Assembly (NCBI GenBank): GCA_019918135.1
Contig: WBZZ01001258.1
Coordinates: forward strand, 112,256 to 176,255
DNA from: Paulinella micropora
Taxonomy: Eukaryota; Cercozoa; Imbricatea; Euglyphida; Paulinellidae
DNA: 64,000 nucleotides
Reading direction: 5' to 3'
Part shown: piece by piece, positions 56,471 to 64,000 of the stretch
Position numbering within the stretch: position 1 is the first letter of the stretch
Layout: every line of letters starts with the position of its first letter
Translations under genes and position numbers: made by a program
The notes under the pieces: generated by a model
The model's database searches: none
What the model was told of the DNA's origin: nothing
What the model saw: only the letters and a program-made list of their open reading frames with translations

Positions 56471-59400
56471 TTAAACGGCTATATCATTAGTTAGATTATT
56501 ATTTTGCTTTTCTAAATAAATCGCCTTTTCCGCCATGTGTTGAAAAGCACTGACTAATATTGGTATAAAACATGTATATGTTATGCCTTTAAGATTTCCA
56601 TTTCCATCATCTGCTTTCATTCCACTTTCAGATACAAATTCAGGAAATATTTTTTTAACTTCATCAGCAATAAATCCGTGGTTCTTTTGTTCTTTCTTTT
56701 CGTCTGATTTCAAATAATATGAACAACAATTTATTTTCATTAGTTTCTCACAACAATCCCCGCAGTCTAATGTTTTAATATCTGATTTTAGCCTCCTGTC
56801 CGATGAGTTTGCCCAAGCACCATTGAGAGGAATATAATTATAACTGCCTGACGGCTCACCTGTTGAGTTTGAAGTAGTCCAAGAGTGAACCAAACCAGTT
56901 GACGCACAAACTACTCCATAATTCGTATATCCTCCTGATTTCATAAATATTTGTGGGTCGTAAGTGTAACTTGGTCTTTTTCTTAATGTTAAAAATCCGC
57001 TGGATGCTGTTGTGATGCTTAAATCTCCCGACGTATTAATGTTCATCGCCTCAGTGTAAGATATATTGTTTCCCACCGTTGTTCCTGAATTATAATAAAA
57101 AGCGAGTTTTCCACCTTTTTGAATTAGAAAGTTTGAACCGCTGTGGCTTGATTTCCAGTTCGTGCCATCAAAATAAGCATCAAAACTTAAATTGACATTA
57201 TCATGCGACCAGTTCAATAATTGGAATGTTGGATAAGCATCCGCTGTCGTTATTGCCTGTAAGTGTGCCCCTCCGATATTTGACACCGTCCCATACCATT
57301 CCAATCCTCCTGTTGCTCCTATTCCTTTTGTTGTGTTTCCTATAATTATTGGTTTGCCTAGTGCTGTTGTTATTTTGTCGCTCGTTGTTAATGTGGTTGT
57401 TGATATACCAGCATTTGCCGTTATTAATCCACTCGCGGTTGCCGTTGTTGTTGATATACCCGCACTAGCCGTTATTAATCCACTTGCTGTAATCGCCTTT
57501 GTTGTTAATAAGCCCGATGTGTCAAGTTCCAGAGCGAGAGACCAAGGAACAGCAACCCCCACACTTTTCCCGCTATCATACAAAAATCTAAGTTTATTAT
57601 TCCATTTACTAATTAGAAAATTAGAACTCGCATAACTTGATTTCCATCCGCCAGCATCTAAATACGCATCAAAGGTCATATTTACGTTATTATGACTTAA
57701 ATTAGTTAGTTGAAAAGTAGGATAAATATCTTCCGTTGTAATAGCCTGCATATGTGCTCCAGTTGTATTATTATTATAAGTCCCATACATTTCTAAATCC
57801 GCTGTTGTTCCATTCTTTCGTTGTATTACCTATGATTATTGGCATACCTGATGCTGTTGTTATTTTGTCGCTCGTTGTTAATGTTGTTGTAGTCATACCA
57901 GCAGTTGCCGTTAATGTAGTTCCAGTTATTGTTCCAGCACTTGTTATGTTGTTTGAATTCATATCTAAGGCTCCATAAAACCACATACCCCCAGCATTGT
58001 TAAAACGGACAATGTCAGACGAAGCACTTTTATTATCCAAAAGTTTTGAAATATAAAGACCTGCTCCTTTTGCATCAAATTCTACATTCGTGAATACATA
58101 ACCTCTTTGGTTCGCGGTTCCATTTGTAGCAGTATTTAGAGTAAATAAGAAATATTGGTAACCACCTGATGTCTGTGAAAAGAATATATCACCTCCATTT
58201 TGGTTTAATATCCTCGCACCATTATATGTTATATTTCCACCATTAGTGATAGTTTGATTATTAAAATCGGCATTGTTCGTTAAAGTTAGATATTTTATCG
58301 TAGTGCTTGCCCCATTAAATGTTTTACTTCCTGTTATGGTTTGGTCTGTTGTTAGTTTCACACAATTGTCATCCAGATATTGCCTATTTACCGCTTCATT
58401 CGCATTTTGTGGTGCTCCTAGATTAACAATCCGACTACTATTACAATCTAAGCCAGTAGCATTAAACCACGAAACAATCGTCCCGTCAATAATAAAACTT
58501 ATTTTTTTCGCAGAAATTTCAAAGTTGTAATATGTTGCCGTGTTCATATCCAAACTAGCAATAGAGCCGATATTACTGGTAGAATTGAAAACGATGAATG
58601 TGCCTTTTGTTGTTGAATTGATTGAATTTCCCGTTATTTCAACACCACTGCTAAATGTCTTAATTTCTGCTATGGTTTGGTTTCCTGTTAGTTTCACATT
58701 TTGCCCGTCTTTTGTATCAACATAACTTTTATTTGCTCCATCTGTTGAAGCGGAAGGGTCGGCTAAGTTTGTTATTTTGTTGTTATTCAAACTTAATGTT
58801 GTTCCAGTTGCAGTTATAATTAAAGTATTACCTGAATATAACTCTACATACAAACCAGTTATTTGTATCGGATACCAAGTCGCTGTTGCTGTTTTTTGTG
58901 CTGCAATCATTCCTATTTTTGTATCAAAGGCTATGCCAATGCCGTCAAAAGTAGTAGGATTGGATGAACTACTTACTTCTAAAGTTGATGTAAATTTTTT
59001 ATTCCCTGCTATGGTTTGGTCTCCTGTTAGTTTAACCACCGAAGTATCAAGGACAGAAACATCCACGCCATCAACCAAATTCACATTTGTTATGCTTTGG
59101 CTTTTCATATCAAGACCAGCACTCGCATTTATTATACTGCTAAATGTATTAATTCCTCCTATGGTTTGGTCTCCTGTTAGTTTGACCACCGAACCGTCAA
59201 CTGCGAGATTAGCGAGATTAATTCCATTATACGTAGAAGCACCTGAAATAGCATAACCATTCATATTTAGTGCCCCCGTCATACTAGCAGTTCCGTCTAA
59301 TCTAAGAAATGGTGGTGTGGTGTTTCTCCATTGCCCCGTGCTATAAATAAGCAGTTGGTTATCTGCTGGGAAGCCTGTTATTGTCACATCGCTGTGGCTA

Positions 59401-60042
59401 TCTTTACTTCCACTCGCTGACACTTTATCATTAGTATCTTGATGCTCAAATATCATTCATCAACATCTTTTGTATTTAGTAAATTTACTCCTGTTATATT
59501 CTTCCTTCCCATACTAATATTACCGAATTCATCCACATTTATCGGAAAGGTTTTATTTACCCAGTTTATTGAATTATATGTTAGATAACTATTAGTGGCT
59601 ATTGGTGCGGTTATGGCTACATCAGAAAGTGTGTCAATTGAACCGAGGGCTGTATTCTTCCATTTGCCTTCTACATCGTTTTAAGTTAAGTATTGCCCGC
59701 TTGTGCAAATATGTTTGTGTCTATCAAATTATATAATCTGGTTTGGTGCGGATTGGAAGTATTAGAGCGGTGTTGAGTTGAGGCTTTGACTTCGTCATTA
59801 TCCCTTACTCGTTGCTCTGTATAGCATAAATTTTTTCCTTCTTTGATGTCTGTCGTTGATTTTAAAGCGAGACGTGTGTCAAATCGGTCGTCAGTGTAAT
59901 AAAGATTTATTGGGTCGGAATCTTCTGGCACTCTGTCTGTATTCAGACCGACTATGTTTGTGTTGGTTAAGAATAAGTTTGCTATTGATAGGCTGTCTGT
60001 CGCGATTTCTGACAAGCCGAGTAATGATTTATATTGGCTCAT
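56471..60042 (-). CDS. Tail-fibre-like protein with C-terminal S74 chaperone domain, multiply broken
   Basis: From ATG 60,042 (preceded by TATATATA). The frame is broken near 59,690 (with a nearby TAA), at 59,457 (TGA/ATG overlap) and near 57,826. The whole would be about 1,180 residues. N-terminal fibre-attachment-like sequence is followed by many repeats of the form KLTGDQTI..IKTFSS. Two near-identical ~115-residue domains (PIIIGNTTK ... NFLI) come next, then a C-terminal S74 peptidase domain (SSDRRLKSDI near its start). S74 domains trimerise and then cut themselves off fibres. A host-recognition spike is inferred. Confidence 0.65.
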
Positions 60043-60050
60043 TATATATA
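60043..60050 (-). promoter_or_regulatory. TATATATA box before the fibre gene
   Basis: TATATATA on the minus strand, directly before ATG 60,042. Confidence 0.45.
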
Positions 60051-60155
60051 AAAAATCGCTCGCGATTTTGCTATATAACACAAATTTTCAATTTGTTTGT
60101 ATATCAAATAAATATTTAATTTTAAAAATACTAAAATATAATAATCTTAGTATAA

Positions 60156-60673
60156 ATGCAGTCTCCCGAAGCAAATCGTAAGAACTGGGGTAAAGCTGTG
60201 GAAAGTATTAAGAGCAAAAAGCAACATAAGGTTGAAATAGCGAAAGAGAAATTAGCAAAGTGTAGAAATGCTTATGTAGGCGATGATGAAGAGATGGAGG
60301 AAAAGATAAACCGCATGGCCGAAATGGGTGTTGCTAATGATATCATTAATGGAAAAGACCAAGATGATACACCAGAAGAAAGCATAGCGATGAAGAATGT
60401 GATTTTACTGATATCATTGCTGAAAAGATGGCTAAGATGAAAATAAGAAGAAAGAAAGCGGAAGCAAAGAAGAAAGTAAGTAAAAAGCCTGTGCCTGAGC
60501 CTGAACCTGATGATAGCGAAAGCGAAAGTGAAGAAAGTGAAGAAGAGCCGAAGCCTAAATCTAAGAAAGGAAATGGTAAGAAGTCGAACATATCTGTTAA
60601 TGTTTATAATCAAGCAGAGAAGCCAAGCAAGAAAGAAAAAAATGATGTCTCAAAGATGTTTTTAAAATTTTAA
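60156..60673 (+). CDS. Charged low-complexity PLV protein, frameshifted
   Basis: From ATG 60,156, a Lys/Glu-rich chain. A one-base deficit near 60,388 breaks the frame; the rest continues with EPEPDDSESESEESEEE and a basic tail ending at 60,673. It is probably disordered, with a basic start and acidic middle. It may bind DNA or act with the integrase, which starts 9 bases later on the same strand. Confidence 0.45.
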
Positions 60674-60674
60674 T

Positions 60675-60682
60675 GATATATC
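60675..60682 (+). promoter_or_regulatory. GATATATC box before the integrase
   Basis: GATATATC directly precedes ATG 60,683, a perfect palindrome like the arms of the composite palindromes. Confidence 0.35.
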
Positions 60683-61669
60683 ATGGACAACAAACATATT
60701 CAGCAACAAGAAACTCCTCAGCAGACAGAGCGGAAAGAAAAACTTGAAGAAGCAATTGAAATACACAAGCAATCAAAGCCTGCTAAGATATGGAACACAA
60801 TAACATCGCCAGAAGCAAAACCACTAAGCCAAGTATTTATTGATTTAATGGATATGTCAACGGTTGCTACTAAGAAAGGAAATGTTAATTATAATTTCGG
60901 CTTAGTAGCTATTGATGTATATAGCCGTCGTGGCTGGATTGAACCTATCAAAAATAAAACAACTGGTTATGTTTTAGAAGGTCTTAAAAATATTTACAAA
61001 AGAAGTTCCCGAAAGAATTACATCAGATAATGGTAGTGAGTTTAAGTGTCAAGTAGCTGAATATTTTAGACAGAACAATATTGAACACAGACCTGTTCAA
61101 GTAGGGGACCACAGAACAATGAGTATAATAGATAGATTTATCAGAACGATACGGAATGAATTAAATTTGATATGGGAATTTAATGAAAATTTTGAGTGGG
61201 TTCCTATTATTCATGAGGTTGTTGATGCTTATAATAAAACATATCATACAACAATTAAAGCAGTACCTATTAATGTTTATGAAGGAACTGAAAAAAACAC
61301 TCAAGAAATATACAGAAATCCTTTAATTAATGAATTCCCTAAGGGAACAAGAGTTAGAAAGGAATTAGAAAGAACTATTTTTTCTAAAGGTGATAAACAA
61401 TTCAGTAAAACTATATTTAAGGTTAAAGGCCGTAAGGGCTTCAAAGTTATCTTGTCAAAAGAGGACTTAGTAAGGCCGAGTGAATTATTAAAGACTAATG
61501 TTGATGAGCAACCGGAAGAAACGGAACCGGCGGAGCAGTTAGCTGATAAAATTAAACAAATTACTAAAGAGAAAAAAATATTAATTTATTAAAATCACTT
61601 GACATTAAACAGGAAAACATACGAAGCAGTGCTAGAATTAAAAAGAAAGTTGAAAAGTTAGACTTGTAA
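60683..61669 (+). CDS. Retroviral-type (rve) integrase, frameshifted
   Basis: From ATG 60,683. DDE-type RNase H fold: first Asp in VFIDLMDMS or FGLVAIDVYSRRGW, second Asp in ITSDNGSEF, and the acidic third residue in MSIIDRFIRTIRNE, followed by YNKTYH. This is the Polinton/Maverick/PLV class of integrase that inserts a linear DNA with short target duplications. One extra A near 60,996-60,999 breaks the frame before the second Asp. A further break near 61,590 separates a C-terminal KKVEKLDL end at TAA 61,669. Inactive as sequenced. Confidence 0.8.
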
Positions 61670-61673
61670 TGAT

Positions 61674-62183
61674 TTAATTATTTTTGGTTTGAACGTATTT
61701 CTTATGTTTTGTGGTTGTCTCATGAATTTCTTTCCCATTTATCCTTATAGTTGAACCACATTCACATTTTATTTTTTCTATACTTAAATCATCATTTGAA
61801 AGATTAATTCCTTTCATTCTTAATTCGTGATTGCTTGATAAAAGATGTCGTGCTTTGTAAGCATTTGTTGTCTCTTCACCACATTCACATATAAATTTTT
61901 TCTTCATCCATTCCTTATTCCATTCATTTTTGTATTGTTGTTTATTTTGCTTAACTCGTTCATCATTGTATTTTTTCCTAACTTCGTATTTAGGTTTTAT
62001 GTTTTCTTCATAAAATTTGTTTGCTTCATCTAGTGCTTGTTCTTTATTTCTTTTTCCATTTATACAAAAGTTTTTAACTTTAATTTTGTTTTCCTCTCCC
62101 CACCTTACAACTACTCTTGGGGATACATCGTTGTTCATAACATGTACACCCCCCTTGTTGATTTTCTGTGAAATGTCAGCCAT
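61674..62183 (-). CDS. AP2-like and Zn-knuckle protein, 169 aa
   Basis: Intact. From ATG 62,183, preceded by TATAAA on the minus strand. Residues ~22-60 (VVVRWGEENKIKVKNF) resemble an AP2-type DNA-binding fold. Two C-x-C-x-H-x-H-like units follow: CECGEETTNAYKARHLLSSNH and CECGSTIRINGKEIHETTTKH. It may bind DNA as a regulator or endonuclease relative, but no HNH core is seen. It is the last gene of the element. Confidence 0.5.
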   Translation of the reverse strand: MADISQKINKGGVHVMNNDVSPRVVVRWGEENKIKVKNFCINGKRNKEQALDEANKFYEENIKPKYEVRKKYNDERVKQNKQQYKNEWNKEWMKKKFICECGEETTNAYKARHLLSSNHELRMKGINLSNDDLSIEKIKCECGSTIRINGKEIHETTTKHKKYVQTKNN

Positions 62184-62229
62184 TTTATATGTGTTATTAA
62201 TTCATATCCTTAAATGGAATTAAATTTAT

Positions 62230-62574
62230 AACACATTAATAATTATTTACAGATAGCAGTTTTTCTTTCTTTTGTCTGTCTGTATTAGTTATAAACAGGT
62301 AGCCTTAAAAAATTTTAACGGCTCTTCGTGGAAAAACACTTCTCACACCAGAGACGGGAAAGGTGAGGTAAAAAAGCACACCGCCAAGGTTTTGGACAAC
62401 TTTCTGTTTTTCAGTGCCACTTGGACAACTTTTCGCGGTTAGAGAGATTTTAATGAAATTGTTGTTTTGAACTTAGAGAGAATAGGAAGAGGAAATAATA
62501 AATAACGGCTCTTAGTGTGGTTTCTCTAGAGAAACTGCACTGAACATCCGTGCCCAAGTGGCACCCTATACTAC
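62230..62574. other. Right border region, no gene
   Basis: No coding frame. It contains a direct repeat TAACGGCTCTT (62,316-62,326 and 62,503-62,513), an inverted repeat GTGCCACTTGG/CCAAGTGGCAC (62,414-62,424 and 62,554-62,564), a tandem TTGGACAACTTT, and a 14-bp palindrome TTTCTCTAGAGAAA at 62,521-62,534. The PLV edge should lie here, but no terminal repeat matching the left end was found. Confidence 0.4.
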
Positions 62575-63230
62575 TTGTGTGTGTCTGTCTGTCTGTCTCT
62601 GTCCGCCTGTCTGTCTATGTGTGTGTGTGTGTGTGTGTGTATGTGTCTATGTATGTATGTATGTATGCATGTATGTATGTATGTATGTATGCATGTATGT
62701 ATGTATGTATGTATGTATGTATGTATTTATGTATTTATGTACATATGTATGTCTGTCTGTATGTATGTATGTACATATGTACATTGTACATATGTACGTA
62801 CGTATGTATGTATGTATGCATGTACGTACGTATGTACATATGTATGTATGTATGCACGCATGCACGCCTGCATGCATGCATGCATACATTCAAGTACTCA
62901 TGCATGCATGTATGCATGTATGTATGTATGTATGTATGTATGTATGTATGTATGACATATGTATGTATGTATGTACATATGTATGTATGTATGTATGCAT
63001 GCATGTATGTACATGCATGCATGCATCATGCATGAATGCATCCATGTATGTATGTTATGTATGTATGCATGTACATATGTGTGTATGTACGTATATGTAT
63101 GTATATATGTATGCAAGCATGCATGCATGGATGCATGCATGCATGCATGTATGCATGTATGTATGTATGTATGTATGTATGCATGTATGCATGCATGCAT
63201 GCATGCATGTATGTACATGTACATCAATCT
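62575..63230. repeat. (ATGT)n/(ATGC)n microsatellite
   Basis: Imperfect TATG, CATG and TACG tetranucleotide repeats with TG tracts, several with TACATGTA. Open frames on both strands (Met-Tyr-Val-Cys or His-Thr-Tyr-Ile) are artefacts of the repeat. Confidence 0.9.
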
Positions 63231-63325
63231 ATCCTGAAATGTCGATAGGCCTGAAAGAACAGGCTGCCAATTTGCCCAGGGTGGGATAATCTATTGCCAT
63301 TTTGTCCTGCGCGGATGGCGCGTTA

Positions 63326-63525
63326 TTGGCATTAGTGTCTCGGTCGGTCCGGTCCGGGAAAAGTGGCATTTGCATGTACATAATGGTAATAGTCACCCGG
63401 TTGGTCCGGTCTGGGGTATAGTGGCATCCGTGGTGGGCAAAGTGGTAATAGTCACTCGGTCGGTCCGGTCTGGGGTACAGTGGCATCCGTGGTGGGTAAA
63501 GTGGTAACAGGTCCGGTCCGCACAC
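63326..63525. repeat. 59-bp tandem repeat
   Basis: GGTAATAGTCAC...GTGGGCAAAGT at 63,385, 63,444 and 63,503 with exact 59-bp spacing, plus a diverged unit before and a truncated unit after. Confidence 0.85.
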
Positions 63526-63622
63526 ACACAATGGCGACACGTGTCCACCGTGACCAGTGCTAGGTTTTTTACCTTAGAAACTTTTCTCATAATTCGGACT
63601 GACGTGTCCAATGTAAGTCCCT

Positions 63623-63692
63623 GTCGGTCGGTCGGTCGGTCGGTCGGTCGGCCGGTCGGTCGGACGGTCGGTCGGTCGGTCGATCGGTCGGC
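63623..63692. repeat. (GGTC)n microsatellite
   Basis: CGGT tetramers with few interruptions. The region 63,698-64,000 then continues in another repeat type. Confidence 0.85.
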
Positions 63693-63697
63693 GGGTG

Positions 63698-64000
63698 AGT
63701 GTCCCGTGTGCTCGTGTGTAGGGGGCCCGGGGGGGGGGGGGGGTCCGTGTGCCCGTGCGAGTGTCCCGTGTGCTCGTGTGTAGGGGGCCTGGGGGGGGGG
63801 GGGGGGGGTCCGTGTGCCCGTGTGAGTGTCCCGTGTGCTCGTGTGTAGGGGGCGCGAGGGTCCCGTGTGCTCGTGTGAGGGTCCCGTGTGCTCGTGTGTA
63901 GGGGGGCCGCGGGGGTCCCGTGTGCTCGTGTGAGGGTCCCGTGTGCTCGTGTGTAGGGGGGCCGCGGGGGTCCCGTGTGCTCGTGTGAGGGTCCCGTGTG
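63698..64000. repeat. GT/G-rich terminal minisatellite
   Basis: GTCCCGTGTGCTCGTGTG units alternate with TAGGGGGCC and G runs (up to ~19) and run off the window edge. It is consistent with a subtelomere or a viral terminal repeat. Confidence 0.7.

Larger units (their letters stand above)
47170..62300. mobile_element. Polinton-like virus (PLV) element, ~15 kb
   Basis: Base composition drops sharply at about 47,165 and rises again after ~62,300. Inside lie the capsid, penton-like, protease, packaging-ATPase, fibre and rve-integrase genes, the module that defines Polintons/PLVs and virophages. MCP and penton type and the lack of a polymerase favour a PLV or a cut-down Maverick over a classical Polinton. 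Terminal inverted repeats and a target-site duplication were not found by eye. The ends are therefore approximate. Right next to it are decayed GC-rich repeats (left) and subtelomere-like repeats (right). Confidence 0.8.

Noticed and set aside
62550-63289. Met-Tyr-Val-Cys repeat proteins
   Set aside because: The frames are read through a tetranucleotide microsatellite in all phases and both strands.
1-64000. Full reassignment of TAG to an amino acid
   Set aside because: TAG ends many complete genes here (10,669; 15,031; 16,029; 25,791), so a general reassignment does not fit.
1-64000. tRNA, rRNA or CRISPR arrays
   Set aside because: No cloverleaf, rRNA-like segment or regularly spaced repeat/spacer array was seen by eye. 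The 59-bp and 360-bp arrays are direct tandem repeats without spacers.

Overview
The window suggests a large GC-rich DNA virus of a protist or alga (Nucleocytoviricota-like, either free or integrated in a host genome), with a separate small AT-rich virus lodged beside it. From base 1 to about 47,150 the DNA is GC-rich, intronless and gene-dense on both strands. It carries an mRNA capping enzyme, an H4-like histone with an acidic tail, F-box/LRR, MYND, RING, ankyrin, HNH and kinase-fold proteins, and several secreted or membrane proteins. Genes are separated by long homopurine/homopyrimidine and poly-G/poly-C tracts. No capsid or polymerase gene of the large virus lies in the window, so its family cannot be named.

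Layout. Bases 1-30,839 are compact: about 20 genes, mostly intact, some with a single frameshift or in-frame stop. Bases 30,840-47,150 are an accessory, decaying zone: an HNH protein, a broken beta-propeller gene, an ankyrin gene, a 360-bp tandem array, MYND and RING genes, about nine copies of a MITE-like hairpin repeat, and scattered fragments of neighbouring genes.

Bases ~47,170-62,300 are a ~15 kb AT-rich element with the gene set of a polinton-like virus (PLV). It has a major capsid protein, a penton-like protein, an adenain/Ulp1-type protease, a HerA/FtsK-type packaging ATPase, a tail-fibre-like protein with a C-terminal S74 chaperone domain, a retroviral-type (rve) integrase and several small proteins. 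Six copies of a composite palindrome sit between its genes, and TATATA/TCTATA boxes sit directly before many start codons. I see no polymerase, primase or helicase gene in it. Many PLV genes carry frameshifts or nonsense codons, while the capsid and protease genes are intact.

Bases ~62,300-64,000 are non-coding: an ATGT/ATGC microsatellite, a 59-bp tandem repeat, a (GGTC)n tract and GT/G-rich repeats running off the edge. This looks like a chromosome or genome end.

How the genes work together. In the large genome, the capping enzyme and histone would serve cytoplasmic transcription and genome packaging; the F-box, RING and MYND proteins would act on host proteins. In the PLV, the ATPase, protease, capsid and penton form the morphogenesis module, the fibre would bind hosts, and the integrase explains insertion. 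Many reading-frame breaks fall in homopolymer runs, so part of the apparent decay may be sequencing error; in-frame nonsense codons in four genes are harder to explain that way.
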